This document shows, piece by piece, positions 35,265 through 47,031 of a stretch of 64,000 bases of DNA (position 1 is the stretch's first letter; every line of letters starts with the position of its first letter). Below the pieces are notes generated by a model. The model saw only the letters and a program-made list of their open reading frames with translations. It was not told where the DNA came from and searched no databases. Origin of the DNA: Solirubrobacterales bacterium (GTDB lineage Bacteria; Actinomycetota; Thermoleophilia; Solirubrobacterales; 70-9). The position numbers were made by a program, and so were the translations under genes. The stretch spans positions 1,178,001 through 1,242,000 of the forward strand of contig JADJRQ010000001.1 in assembly GCA_016712175.1 (NCBI GenBank), in the 5' to 3' direction.

Positions 35265-36989
35265 ATGAGAACCCGGCCCCCACGCCGTCAGCATCGCCAC
35301 ATCGGAATGCGGCTCTGGCTGGCCGCAGGTTTTGCCGCGGTCGGTTTCATCACGGCCTCGATCATGTTCGTCTTCGTCATCAATTCAACCCGCGAGGTGC
35401 TGTCGGAGCGATCGGCCGAACTCGCGATCGGCCGGACCTACCGGCTTGCCGACCGGGTGGGGGAACCCGACAGCGACATCAAGACCGAAGTTGCGGCTTC
35501 GAACGGCGAGGGCTTCACGGCCTGGTACTTCGACCCCTCCGGCAACTTGACCCGTCCAGCGACTTCGTCCCGGCTGTTTGAGAAAGAGGATGCCTACGCC
35601 GAAGTGCTCACCCAGGCACTGAACGGGATCAGGACCTCGGACGAGATCAAGGGTGGCAAGGTGACCCTGGTCGGGGTGCCGATCAGCGCCGAAAACGGCG
35701 CGCCGGGTGGGGCGATAGTCGGCCGCTACTCGCGCCCGGAAGTCCTGCGAAGCGCGCTCGACACCCTGCGCTCCGAAAGTCTGCGGGCGGCCCTGATCGC
35801 GGTGCTGGTCGGCAGCCTGCTCGGAGTTGCGATCGCCTCGGCGATCGCCGTCCGGATCAAGCGCCTGGCCTCCAAAGCTGATGACCTCGCTTCCGGAGAC
35901 TTCGACGTCAGCCTGCCCACTGGCGGCCGCGACGAGATCGGCGACCTTGCCCGCTCACTCGAATCGATGCGGCTCTCGCTGAAAGAGAACTTCGGAGTGC
36001 TGACCGCTGATCGCGACAAGCTGACCGCGATCTTTGACGGCCTGAACGACGCCGTGATGGTCGTCGACGACGAAGGCCCGGTCCGTTTCTACAACTCGGC
36101 CGCGACCGTTCTGCTCGACCAGGGAGGTCTGCCTCCCGAAGCGATGCTGCCACAGATCAAGCGCGCTTCCGTCGAAGGCTTCTCCGCCCACCCGGCGCTC
36201 CGGATCGGCGACCGCGCCTACGCGATGCAGGCCCGGTCCCTGCCGGACGAGAAGGCGGTGCTGGTGGTCGTGCGTGACCGGACCGAGGAAATGCGCAAGG
36301 AGTTCGCCGAGCGGGACTTCGTCAGCAATGCCGCCCACGAACTGCGGAATCCTCTGGCCGGGATCTCCGGTGCGATCGAGGTCCTCCAGTCGGGCGCCAA
36401 AGACGATCCGCCGGCCCGCGACCACTTCCTCAACCGGCTTTCGGCAGACGCCGAGCGGATGAGCCGCCTCACCCAGTCGCTGCTGACCCTGGCCCGGGTC
36501 GAGGCGCTCGGGGCCGGGGAGGTCGAGGTGGTCGATGTAACCGCCGCCGCCCGTGACGTCGAAGCCGCGGTCGAAGTTCCTGCCGGACTGGATCTGATCC
36601 TCGATGTCGAGCGGGATCTGGCGGCCAAAGGCGACCCGACCCTGTTGCGGCAGGTGCTGATCGGCCTGGTCACGAATGCCTGCAAGAACACGCCACCGCC
36701 CGGCACCGTTACCGTTCGCGGCAGGCGCATCGGTGATGCGGAAATGCTGCTGGAAGTGATCGATACTGGAACCGGAATCCCACAGGCCGAAGTTGACCGC
36801 GTATTCGAACGCTTCTATCGCCGGTCCGAATCGCGTCGTCAGGAAGGGTTCGGTCTCGGTCTCGCGATCGCCCGCCGGATGGCCGATGTGATGGGTGGAG
36901 AGATGGGAGCACATTCCGTTGAGGGCGAGGGCAGTACATTCTGGGTCCGCCTCCCGCTGATCGAACAGTCAGAGACCCCGATTGCCTGA
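35265..36989 (+). CDS. Membrane sensor histidine kinase (HAMP-PAS-HisKA-HATPase)
   Basis: 574 residues. TM1 is about 17-39, an extracellular sensor about 40-175, TM2 about 177-200, then HAMP (VRIKRLASKADDLASGDF), a PAS-like domain (FDGLNDAVMVVDDEG), a phospho-acceptor H358 in SNAAHELRNPL, and an ATPase domain with N (LVTNACKNTP), DTGTGIP and GFGLGLAI. The layout resembles PhoR-type kinases. Its stop overlaps the response regulator start by 8 bases. Signal unknown. Confidence 0.92.
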   Translation: MRTRPPRRQHRHIGMRLWLAAGFAAVGFITASIMFVFVINSTREVLSERSAELAIGRTYRLADRVGEPDSDIKTEVAASNGEGFTAWYFDPSGNLTRPATSSRLFEKEDAYAEVLTQALNGIRTSDEIKGGKVTLVGVPISAENGAPGGAIVGRYSRPEVLRSALDTLRSESLRAALIAVLVGSLLGVAIASAIAVRIKRLASKADDLASGDFDVSLPTGGRDEIGDLARSLESMRLSLKENFGVLTADRDKLTAIFDGLNDAVMVVDDEGPVRFYNSAATVLLDQGGLPPEAMLPQIKRASVEGFSAHPALRIGDRAYAMQARSLPDEKAVLVVVRDRTEEMRKEFAERDFVSNAAHELRNPLAGISGAIEVLQSGAKDDPPARDHFLNRLSADAERMSRLTQSLLTLARVEALGAGEVEVVDVTAAARDVEAAVEVPAGLDLILDVERDLAAKGDPTLLRQVLIGLVTNACKNTPPPGTVTVRGRRIGDAEMLLEVIDTGTGIPQAEVDRVFERFYRRSESRRQEGFGLGLAIARRMADVMGGEMGAHSVEGEGSTFWVRLPLIEQSETPIA

Positions 36990-37696
36990 GAACCTGAACA
37001 ACGCCGGACGAATCCTTATTGCTGACGACGAGCCCTCGGTCAGGGACTCGGTCGGCTACGCCCTGGCTCAGGAAGGATTTGAAGTCACGCCCGCGATCGA
37101 CGGCACCGAAGCCGCAGAGAAGCTGGTCGGCGATTTCGAGTTCGACCTGCTGATACTCGACATCATGATGCCCGGCCGCAGTGGCCTCGACATCTGCCGC
37201 GAGGTGCGCTCACGCTCGGCGGTGCCGATCATCATCCTGACCGCGAAGGACGCCGAGGTCGACAAGATTCGTCGGGCTGGAGGCCGGCGCCGATGACTAC
37301 GTAACCAAGCCGTTTTCGGTCCGCGAGCTGCTCGGCCGCGTCCGCGCCCAGCTCCGCCGCCGCGAGCTCGACCGCTCGCCAGTCCCGGAGGTCTCCCGCA
37401 TCAACTCGGGTCCGGTGACGATCGACCTCGCCCGCCACGTGGTCACGGTTCGCGGCCGCACGATCAGCCTGACCCGTTCCGAGTTCCAGTTGCTGCGCCT
37501 CCTGGCCGCCCGGCCGGGCGAAGTCTTCAAGCGCTCCCAGATCATGGAGGAGCTCTGGCAGACTGAGTTCGACGGGGACGAACGGGCCTGCGACGTGCAC
37601 ATCTCCAACCTGCGGCAGAAGGTTGAGTCAGACCCCCAGCGCCCCGAGCTGGTGCTCACCGTGCGAGGCATCGGCTACAAGTTCGCGGATTCCTAG
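36982..37696 (+). CDS. OmpR-family response regulator, one frameshift
   Basis: About 237 residues with one base removed. The receiver domain starts ILIADDEPSVRDS, with phospho-acceptor D60 in LLILDIMMPG and IIILTAKD. The frame is lost at 37272-37276: removing one base gives KIRGLEAGADDYVTKPF, the normal alpha4-beta5 segment. The C-terminal winged helix (ISLTRSEFQLLRLLAARPGE, DVHISNLRQKVE) is then in frame. Read literally the protein would stop at 37296. Partner of the adjacent kinase. Confidence 0.88.
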
Positions 37697-37703
37697 AACA
37701 AAG

Positions 37704-37761
37704 CATCGAAGTCGCTTCGCTCATGAGGGACAAAGGATGGTTTCGCTGTGCGACTTCGATG
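37704..37761. repeat. 12-base perfect inverted repeat with a long loop
   Basis: CATCGAAGTCGC at 37704-37715 and GCGACTTCGATG at 37750-37761 are perfect complements separated by 34 bases, in the gap between the response regulator and P450 genes. The loop repeats TTCGCT near both arms. It could be a terminator for the two-component operon, an attenuator, or a remnant of a mobile palindrome. Confidence 0.6.
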
Positions 37762-37787
37762 TCTTGACCCGGAGCTAGTCTCTTAGC

Positions 37788-39017
37788 GTGACCGCCGTCG
37801 CAGACCTCACGCTGCCGAAGCTGGACATGACGGACCCGGGTCTCAAGGGCGAGCTGTGGCACGCCGAGATGAAGTCGATGCTCGAGAGCGGCGAGTGGCT
37901 GGCGGAATCGCCGATGGCGACCGTGGTCCTCGGGCGCGAGGCCGGCGAGTTCTTCCTCCGGACCAGGTCGGCGGTATTTCCGGGCCTGCTGATCGCCCGG
38001 ATCTTCGGCATCGACGACGGCCCCCTCTTCGAGCAGATCAAGCACAACATCATCAACGTCAACGGCGACGCCCACCGGCGGCTTCGTGGTCTGGTCAACC
38101 CGTCCCTGACCCCGCGGGCGGCCAACAACTACCGGCCGGCGATGCGCGACATCCTCGGGAAGCTCTGGGACGACCTCGAAGGTACGGTCGAATTCGATTT
38201 CATCGACGCCTTCGCCCGGCCCTATCCGGCCCTGACCATCTCACGGGTGATGGGCGCGCCTCCCGAGGATGCTCCGCTGCTTCACGACTGGTCGATGTGG
38301 ATCCAGCGCCAGTTCGACCCCATCGCCCTTTCCGATCCGGAAATGATCGAGACGATCCAGACCAAGGTCGGCGAGTTCTACGACTGGGTGAGGCCGTTGA
38401 TCGAAACGAGGCGCGATTCACCCTCGGACGACCTGATCTCGTCACTTATCGCGACCGAAGAAGAGGGCGAGAAGCTCTCGGGCGTAGAGCTCGAGAACCT
38501 CGTCCTCAACATCCTGGTTGGCGGGGTCGACACCACCCAGAACCAGCTTGCCCACGCGATCCGGCTACTGGCCGAGAGGCCTGAACAGTGGTTGGCACTC
38601 CGAAGCGACACCGAAACGCTGGCGCCTCTGGCCACAATGGAGGCACTTCGTTTCGAGCCGATCACTCCCTTCACTGCCCGTCAGCTGCTCGAAGACGTCG
38701 AGTACGACGGCATCACCTTCCCGGCCGGCACGGTCATTGCGGTCTGCTCGTTCACCGGCAACCGCGACCCGGAAGCCTTCTCCGAGCCGATGGACTTCGA
38801 CATCACCGCCGATCGCGGCAAGACCCGCAACCTGACCTTCGGCGCCGGCTTCCACTACTGCGTGGGCGCGAACATCGCCAAGGCCGAACTCGAAGAAGGA
38901 CTCACCTTCCTCGCCGAAAAGATCGAAACTCTCGAGCTGGCCGGACCGGTTGAACTCCAGACGGTCAGCGGGATCTACGGCATCGATTCCCTGCAGTTAC
39001 GCGTTGAAGCTGCCTGA
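37788..39017 (+). CDS. Cytochrome P450
   Basis: GTG start, 409 residues. Heme ligand C358 in FGAGFHYCVGANIAKAE, the ExxR motif in MEALRFEP, and I-helix LVGGVDTTQNQ (acid-threonine pair kept as D-T). Soluble bacterial class I P450 that would need ferredoxin partners, none of which are in the window. Substrate cannot be told. Upstream is the inverted repeat at 37704-37761. Confidence 0.93.
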   Translation: MTAVADLTLPKLDMTDPGLKGELWHAEMKSMLESGEWLAESPMATVVLGREAGEFFLRTRSAVFPGLLIARIFGIDDGPLFEQIKHNIINVNGDAHRRLRGLVNPSLTPRAANNYRPAMRDILGKLWDDLEGTVEFDFIDAFARPYPALTISRVMGAPPEDAPLLHDWSMWIQRQFDPIALSDPEMIETIQTKVGEFYDWVRPLIETRRDSPSDDLISSLIATEEEGEKLSGVELENLVLNILVGGVDTTQNQLAHAIRLLAERPEQWLALRSDTETLAPLATMEALRFEPITPFTARQLLEDVEYDGITFPAGTVIAVCSFTGNRDPEAFSEPMDFDITADRGKTRNLTFGAGFHYCVGANIAKAELEEGLTFLAEKIETLELAGPVELQTVSGIYGIDSLQLRVEAA

Positions 39018-39383
39018 GGCCCAGGCCTTCGCTTCGTCGAGTTCCTCGAGCTTGAAGGTCTTGAGTTCTCCGGGTGACATCCAGCCGAACATCGAGGTTA
39101 TTTTCCGAATCTTCCGTACGTCCGTCACCACGGCGATGCACTCCCACGAGTTATGCCGTCCGATTCCCCATTCGGCTCCGGCCTTGACGTCTGCCCAGAC
39201 CGCGCCTTTGTCGTAGCCCGTAAAGCCCGGTCCGATCTGGGTCAGGGCCCGGACCTTGGTGCCGCTCTCGATGGCTTTGCGGATCGGAGGCATCAGGACG
39301 TCGTCGTAGTCGGCCCGGGTGACTTCGCCCGTGATCCTGAATCCGAGCACGCCGTCCGGCATGTTTTCGAGCAGTTCGATCAT
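38997..39383 (-). CDS. SpoIIAA-like (STAS-related) protein
   Basis: 128 residues, starting MIELLENMPDGVLGFRITGEV and including ECIAVVTDVRKIRKITSMFG. This is the SpoIIAA-like domain (PF11964-type), related to the lipid-binding SEC14/STAS folds. Function in bacteria is not established. It overlaps the P450 3' end by 21 bases in convergent orientation. Confidence 0.75.
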   Translation of the reverse strand: MIELLENMPDGVLGFRITGEVTRADYDDVLMPPIRKAIESGTKVRALTQIGPGFTGYDKGAVWADVKAGAEWGIGRHNSWECIAVVTDVRKIRKITSMFGWMSPGELKTFKLEELDEAKAWASGSFNA

Positions 39384-39465
39384 GGATCGGAGTCTTCCAC
39401 GAAAGCCGGCGGGTCCGGTTCGCTACTCTTTCTTCAGGACTAACTACAGAAACTGGACCTACCTC

Positions 39466-41746
<2,281 letters not shown>

Positions 41747-41757
<11 letters not shown>

Positions 41758-42055
41758 GTGCCGAAACTGCAATCCGGTTCCGCCGGAGATGCGCGAAGCA
41801 GCTGGGGTGCTCGAGCGCCGCTGGACCATGGCCACGATCTACGCCTGTTCCAGCGGTGCCTCGCGCTTCAACGAATTCCGCCAGTCCCTCCCCGGGGTCT
41901 CTCCGACGACGCTCTCCGAGCGCCTCGAACAGCTCGAGCAAGCCGGGCTGGTCGAGCGCCGCACGGTCGCCGGACGTCCACCACACACCGAGTACCTGCT
42001 GACTGATCGCGGCGAGCGTGTGGCCGTCGTTGTGGCGGGGCTGCTTCAGTCCTAG
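41747..42055 (+). CDS. HxlR-type winged-helix transcriptional regulator
   Basis: 102 residues: CRNCNPVPPEMREAAGVLERR with cysteines, RRWTMATIYA (HxlR W-x-x-x-I motif), FNEFRQSLPGVSPTTLSERL as recognition helix, and YLLTDRGE near the end. HxlR proteins sense aldehydes, quinones or redox stress through N-terminal cysteines. It overlaps the 3' end of lon by 11 bases, so it is probably co-expressed. Confidence 0.82.
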
Positions 42056-42088
42056 ACTGCTGACACAACCACCGAGCAGGAGAGCAGA

Positions 42089-42238
42089 ATGACTGAACTG
42101 AGTGAACTGAGTCCTGAGGCGCGTGCCGAGCTCGAACAGCAGGTCCGCGAGCAGCTGGAGCCCGAACTCCGCAAAGAACTGAAGATCGAGATTCGCCAGG
42201 AGATCGAGACGGAGTACCGCCTCTCGCAGGAGGCTTAG
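42089..42238 (+). CDS. Very short charged coiled-coil protein
   Basis: A 49-residue product from ATG 42089, with AGGAG just upstream. It reads as one amphipathic helix rich in Glu/Arg/Leu (LEQQVREQLEPELRKELKIE and similar), ending QEA-stop at 42236-42238. No family known. Its stop overlaps the convergent membrane gene by 4 bases. It follows the HxlR gene by 33 bases and may be in the same transcript. Confidence 0.45.
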   Translation: MTELSELSPEARAELEQQVREQLEPELRKELKIEIRQEIETEYRLSQEA

Positions 42239-43838
42239 CCTGTTTCGCAGACTCGAACCGGGCTGCCGGATGCTTCGACTTTGATTTGCCAGGGGGGATC
42301 GGCCGCAGCGTCAGGAGTTCCGATCACGTAACGGCCGGACTGATCCGGCAGCGCCAGCAGCTGGAAGTCCGAGGCGTATCGTTTGACCGCGATGCCGGTC
42401 TCGGGCCACGAACCCAGAACCAGGATTTCGGAGATGCCGAGTTTGTCCCTGGTAAAGGTGTCACCGGGTGAGACCCGCCGGCAGACGAAGTTCCCACGAG
42501 CGATCAGTTTTCCGGCCGAGCCGGCTCCGGCCGGAGTGACCAGGCTTTCGGCCAGTGCAAGGAGGCGGTCCGCGTTTTGACGGGCCAGCTCCGGAGCCGC
42601 CATCAGCTCGGTTCTGTCGTAGGCGGGCGAGGATTCAAAACGGTCGACCGCCGTGAGGTAGTTGCTCGCGGGAATCGGGTACTCGTGGAGATCCATCGTC
42701 ACGTCGAGCGGCACGAACTCACGGCTCAGCTCGATCGCACCCAGCTCCGCCCGGGTGATCACCGCGGATTCCTTCAAGTGATTCGAGCCGTCCACGAGTT
42801 GGCGCAAGTTGTGTGGCAGGACGATCGCGATCAGGACCGTCAGTCCCACTGGATACGCGATCTTCAGGTTGTCGCGCGGGGCAACCGCGACCAGGATCAC
42901 GAGCAGCAGGAAGACCGTCGGGAACATGTATCGCAAGGCAAACGGGCTTCCCTCGGTGGTTCTGGCGAGCGCCGTCAGGGCCAGGTAGGTCAGCAGCACC
43001 GCGCTCGCCTGCCAGGCGATCGGAGAATCGCGCCCGACCTGGACCAGCCGGACCAGAATGAAAGCCGCGACTACGACGGTGGCTACTTCGGCGATCGTCC
43101 AGATAATCCGGTGAAGCCCGAGACGCCGTTGACGGCCAGGTCCCAGGCGAAGTGGGGCACCCCGCCAATCGTCGAACCGAAATCGACCGGCACGGTCCGG
43201 TAGAAGTGGCTCCAGAGCAGGTAGACGGCCCCGGGGATGACCACGATCCACAGGCGTTTCCAGCCTGGCCTCGGCAGCATGAGAAGGCCAAGCGCTCCGC
43301 CCACCAGGAAGGCCAGCGTCAGGCCGTTCATGCCAAGTGCTGTCATCAGCAGCAGGAACGCGGTCAGATCCCATTTCCAGTCGTCGCGCTCCATCGCCAG
43401 CAGGGCCGCCGTTGCGAGAAAGCAGACGGCGCCGAAAGCGAAGATTCCGAGTGGCCAGAGCAGGGTTTCCCACGCGGTCCCCAGCAGCAGGATGATCAGG
43501 GCGGGGGCGATCGCCCAGGCCCCCATCCGGCGAGAGCCGATGAAGTAGATGACAACCGGGCAGCCCAGCAACAACGGCAGGGTCAGCAGGCGGATCAGCC
43601 AGTATTGATCGAGGCCGATGCCCTTGAAGAAGCCGACGTAAAAGAGGAGAAAATTGGCGATCAGCTGGTCCTGGTGGCTCCCGAGGATGTTCGCCGCTGA
43701 CCTCCCGTCCCGATAGGCGATTAAGCTCCACTCGTCCCGGAAGAAGGTGGTCGAATCGCCGAGCACGAACAGGTAGACCCCGATCCCGGCGAGCAACACG
43801 CCGAAAGCGATCCAGCCTCTACGGTCGTTTCGGCTCAA
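42235..43838 (-). CDS. Polytopic membrane protein, GT-C glycosyltransferase-like, one frameshift
   Basis: About 534 residues with one base restored in CCC 43117-43119 (VSGLHRIIWTI across the break). TTG start 43838. The N-terminal part has about eight to ten hydrophobic helices, an early DSTTFFRDEWSLI loop with acidic residues as in GT-C enzymes, and a C-terminal soluble domain from about residue 380. GT-C folds use polyprenyl-phosphate sugar donors. I do not recognise the exact family. Two caller fragments would end at 43083 and start near 43731. Confidence 0.6.
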
Positions 43839-43948
43839 GGGATGATCGGGTCGGGGTCATAGTGCCGATCTTTATAGATATACAGGCTGATAGATGTAGG
43901 TGGCAGGCCGGACTTTCCGGGCTGGAATCAGTCAACCACCGGGAAGAC

Positions 43949-44116
43949 ATGAACGGACCGAGCAAGAAAGAACGCGCCGCTGAATATCTGACGGTCCTTG
44001 TCATCGGGGCTCTCTTCTTCGTGGGCGGAACCCTGCTCGGCCTGAGTGTCGGAGTCCTGCTGGTGATCCTCGCAATCACAGCCATCGCAACCGTTGCGGT
44101 GTTTGTACTCAGCTAG
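43949..44116 (+). CDS. Small two-helix membrane protein
   Basis: 55 residues from ATG 43949 with GGGAAGAC upstream. A short basic N-terminus (MNGPSKKERAAEYLTV) is followed by two hydrophobic stretches with Gly spacing (IGALFFVGGTLLGL and VLLVILAITAIATVAVFV). In-frame ATG 43862 would add 29 unlikely residues. No family recognised. Confidence 0.5.
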   Translation: MNGPSKKERAAEYLTVLVIGALFFVGGTLLGLSVGVLLVILAITAIATVAVFVLS

Positions 44117-44149
44117 ACCGGCCGGGACTTTCGCAATCTTGCAAACCTT

Positions 44150-44166
44150 GGATATCTAAGATATCC
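44150..44166. promoter_or_regulatory. Candidate autoregulatory operator of the VapBC module
   Basis: GGATATC-TAA-GATATCC is a perfect inverted repeat (7-base arms, 3-base spacer) ending 7 bases before the antitoxin ATG at 44174. Antitoxin-toxin complexes of RHH/PIN systems bind such short palindromes. Confidence 0.6.
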
Positions 44167-44173
44167 TCCTCGT

Positions 44174-44416
44174 ATGGCGAAAGTACTCGTGAGCTTCGAC
44201 GATGCTCTGCTCCGGCGCATTGATCGCGCCGCCCGCTCCGGGTCCAAGTCCCGGAGCGCCTATTTGTCTGACCTGGCCGAGGGCGACATAAGCCGGCATA
44301 CAGGGCCAGGCAAGTCTCCGTCTTCGCGCGCGGCTCTTCGCAGAATCGACTCGCTGGGAGCAAATTCTCGTGGGGATTCCACCGAAGCTGTCCGTGCCGC
44401 ACGGGATGCCCGTTGA
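44174..44416 (+). CDS. Antitoxin of a VapBC pair, RHH/CopG-like
   Basis: 80 residues. MAKVLVSFDDALLRRIDRAA looks like a ribbon-helix-helix N-terminus, followed by a flexible charged tail that would wrap the toxin. Its stop overlaps the toxin start by 4 bases and a palindrome lies upstream, both usual for toxin-antitoxin operons. Confidence 0.75.
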   Translation: MAKVLVSFDDALLRRIDRAARSGSKSRSAYLSDLAEGDISRHTGPGKSPSSRAALRRIDSLGANSRGDSTEAVRAARDAR

Positions 44417-44814
44417 GAGAAGTGGTGCTCGACGCATCGGTGGTTCTCAAGTGGTTCCATGATGAGGGCGAAAAAAACCTTGAGCCGGCGCTTGAGCTCC
44501 GGAGACAGTTCGAAGATGGGGAACTGCACGTGCTGGCTCCACCGCTCCTCTGGCTCGAGATCTTGAATGTCGCCGCGCGGAAGTGGCGCTGGGGCGAAGA
44601 CAAGCTGGCTGAACTGGCCGCATCAATGCCTGACATCGGCTTTGAAATGGTCGAGCCCGAACTCGAGACAGTCGCGAGGTGGAGTGGCGGCGGCCTGACT
44701 GCCTATGACGCGGCCTACGTGACAGTCGCGGAGGGTGCCGGGGTTAGCCTTGTGACTGATGATTCCCAAATCATCAGAGATGCGCCCGGTGTCGCGCTGG
44801 CGCTGGCGAATTGA
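44413..44814 (+). CDS. vapC: VapC-type PIN-domain ribonuclease toxin
   Basis: TTG start, 133 residues. PIN acids appear as D7 in VVLDASVVLKWF, a Glu in LLWLEILNVA, an Asp in LTAYDAAYV and Asp in LVTDD. VapC toxins cleave tRNA or rRNA; the cognate antitoxin is the preceding gene. The 4-base overlap couples their translation. Target unknown. Confidence 0.85.
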   Translation: MREVVLDASVVLKWFHDEGEKNLEPALELRRQFEDGELHVLAPPLLWLEILNVAARKWRWGEDKLAELAASMPDIGFEMVEPELETVARWSGGGLTAYDAAYVTVAEGAGVSLVTDDSQIIRDAPGVALALAN

Positions 44815-44856
44815 AGTGGGACTCGGGCCGCTGGCTCTGGCCACTTTTCCCGAAAC

Positions 44857-46347
44857 TCAGTGGGCGGTTGCGAACTGGCCGCTCAAGTCCCTGTGCAGGC
44901 GTTCGCTCAGCTGGTTCAATCCGGTCAGTTCGAGGTCGATGTCGTGCCTCTCGTAGTGACCTGCGATCGCGTCGAGGGCGGCAACCGCCGACGTGTCCCA
45001 GAGGTGCGCCTGGGAGAAATCGATCAGGACCCGGGGGGGATCGTTGGGGTAGTCGAAGGCGTCGATCAGCTCCTGGTCTGAAGCGAAGAACAGCTCGCCG
45101 GAAACCCAGTACTTGGCCCTGGACCCGTCGGAATCGATTTTCCGCGTGACGTCGACCAGATGGGCGGCCCGGCGGGCGAACAGGGCCATCGAGGCGAGCA
45201 CACCAACTCCGACGCCGATCGCCAGGTTGTTTGTCGCGACAGTTCCGGTGACCGTCAGGGCCATCACGACCGTTTCTCCGGCGGGCATCAGTTTCAGGGT
45301 CGAAGGTGTCACCGAATGCCAGTCGAAGGTCGAAACGGATACGAGGATCATCACGGCGACGAGGGCGGCCATCGGGATCACGGCAACCACTGCTCCAAGT
45401 CCTACGACCAGGGAGATCAGAAACACGCCGGCGGCAAGAGTCGAAAGCCGGGTCCGGGCACCGCTGACCCGCACGTTGATCATCGTCTGGCCGATCATGG
45501 CGCAGCCCGCCATGCCTCCGAAGAAACCGGTCACCACGTTCGCGATGCCCTGTCCTCGCGCCTCGCGGTCCTTGTCCGAGCCGGTCTCGGTGATGTCGTC
45601 GACCAGCTTCGCCGTCATCAGTGACTCCAGAAGGCCAGACGATCGACAACGTGAATGTATACGGAGCAATGATCTTCAGCGTTTCGAGATTGAACGGAAC
45701 GCTGGGAATTCCGAGGAAGGGCAGGACGCTCGGCAGCTCGCCTTCGTCGCCGACATTTGGAACGCCGACGTGAGCGACCAGCACGAAAACGGTCAAGAGG
45801 ACGATCGCAACGAGCGGTGCCGGAATCGCCGTGGTCATTTTCGGGATGAGGTAGATCACGGCCAGGCCCGCCGCGACCAGCACCAGGCCGGCAGCCCCTC
45901 CATCGACGAGGTGCGGAACTGGGCAGGAAGATCAGGATCGCGAGTGCGTTCACGAATCCGGTCATCACTGAACGCGGGACGAACCTCATCAGCTTCGCCA
46001 CACCGGCCCCCAAGCAGCACCTGAAAGATTCCCGCGAGAACGGTCGCGGCCAGCAGATATTCGACGCCGTGGTCCTTGACGAGGGACACCACAACCAGAG
46101 CCATCGCGCCGGTAGCCGCAGAAATCATCGCGGGCCGGCCACCGGTGAAGGCGATCGCGACCGCCATCGTGAAGGAGGCGTAGAGGCCGACCTTCGGGTC
46201 GACTCCGGCAATGATCGAGAAGGAGATCGCTTCCGGGATCAGGGCCAGGGCAACTACGAGACCGGCCAGGAGTTCGACCCGAAGGATTCCCCGGGAGGGA
46301 ATCGACGGCAGGCTCATAGGAGGGATTGAGGCAAGGAAGCGGTTCAA
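44857..46347 (-). pseudogene. SulP-family anion transporter with C-terminal STAS domain, at least three frameshifts
   Basis: The sequence of a complete SulP protein is spread over several frames. N-terminal VELLAGLVVALALIPEAISF starts near 46347 (TTG) or 46317 (ATG). After VLLG one extra base in CCCCC 46007-46011 moves to GAGVAKLMRFVPRSV. Near 45915-45930 the frame shifts again to PHLVDGGAAGLVLVAAG. Near 45635 an extra base precedes GLLESLMTAKLVDDITE. The STAS domain (SQAHLWDTSAVAALDAI) runs to the stop at 44857. Each junction is correct SulP order. SulP proteins import sulfate, bicarbonate or similar anions. Three or more indels suggest either true decay or dense sequence error. Confidence 0.75.
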
Positions 46348-46438
46348 ATCTACTTTCGTGGGCGCGCCGGTCCTCCGGCGAAGGACAAATCAAGGCTGAG
46401 GTCGAATGAAGCTCGGCCAGATCACCCGTGGTGTCCGC

Positions 46439-46615
46439 TCACGACAGCAACTGCTTCTCAACATCGGTCATCGCGTACGTCGCGATGAGCAAGGCAAGAG
46501 ACCATACCCGAACATCAGGGAAGGGTTCAACAAAAGCCTCTGTGAGATCGGCACGGCGGTACTCCTTGGGTACGTACGAAACCGACGAGTCAGATGAATT
46601 GAAATCAAGTCTGGG
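46439..46615 (-). other. Gap with a possible small coding remnant after HicA
   Basis: The frame of HicA stays open beyond its stop for about 58 codons, with protein-like composition (SYVPKEYRRADLTEAF, VRVWSLALLIATYAMTD) to TGA at 46439-46441, but there is no usual start codon near its beginning. On the opposite strand a 63-codon frame from 46406 is arginine-rich and not convincing. The rest up to 46347 shows nothing recognisable. Confidence 0.2.
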
Positions 46616-46807
46616 CTATCGAGGGTTGGTCGGAGGGTTGATTCCCAATTGAGAGCAGATCGCCCGGACCAAGCCGGGTCCAATTTCACGGTGTCGGGGG
46701 ACTGCCGAGACCTGATCGTCCGGCCCTCGCCACTTGGCGTGCTTTGAGCCACCAATCTCGCGGCATCCGTTTGCTCTCAGGTGCTTTTCCAGTTCGCGGA
46801 GCTTCAC
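46616..46807 (-). CDS. hicA: HicA-type mRNA interferase toxin
   Basis: 63 residues: KLRELEKHLRANGCREIG, the catalytic histidine region GGSKHAKWRGP, then PRHREIGPGLVRAICSQLGI, matching the HicA/YcfA double-stranded-RNA-binding-like fold. It follows HicB with a 4-base overlap. It cleaves translated mRNAs until bound by HicB. Confidence 0.88.
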   Translation of the reverse strand: MKLRELEKHLRANGCREIGGSKHAKWRGPDDQVSAVPRHREIGPGLVRAICSQLGINPPTNPR

Positions 46808-47031
46808 GCAGCCGTGAAGCGAAGGTGCTCGCGGCTATCCGCTGATGCCTTGCCTTCAAGATCCTCGTCTGGCGTGAGGACAGTCTGAAGCGCGTCGACT
46901 ACGTTCTCCCGGGCCTCTTCGCGGGTGTTGCCCTGGCTTACCGCCCCGGGTACCTCGAGCACACGGGCGACAATCCATCCATCTTCGTCAGGTGGATCGA
47001 ATGCGATTGTGAAATCAAGTGAAGCAGCCAT
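46804..47031 (-). CDS. hicB: HicB-type antitoxin
   Basis: 75 residues with a partial RNase H-like HicB fold: IAFDPPDEDGWIVARVLEVP, GAVSQGNTREEARENVVDAL. There is no obvious DNA-binding C-terminal domain, so it belongs to the short HicB type. It is first in the operon, which is the less common order. No clear palindrome was seen just upstream. Confidence 0.85.
   Translation of the reverse strand: MAASLDFTIAFDPPDEDGWIVARVLEVPGAVSQGNTREEARENVVDALQTVLTPDEDLEGKASADSREHLRFTAA

Noticed and set aside
37261..37300. Programmed frameshifting in the OmpR-type regulator
   Set aside because: No slippery heptamer or downstream structure, and the same kind of single-base break recurs in unrelated genes, so sequence error is simpler.
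46406..46597. Plus-strand 63-codon frame between SulP and HicA
   Set aside because: Arg-rich, no ribosome-binding site and no similarity; the opposite strand looks at least as coding.
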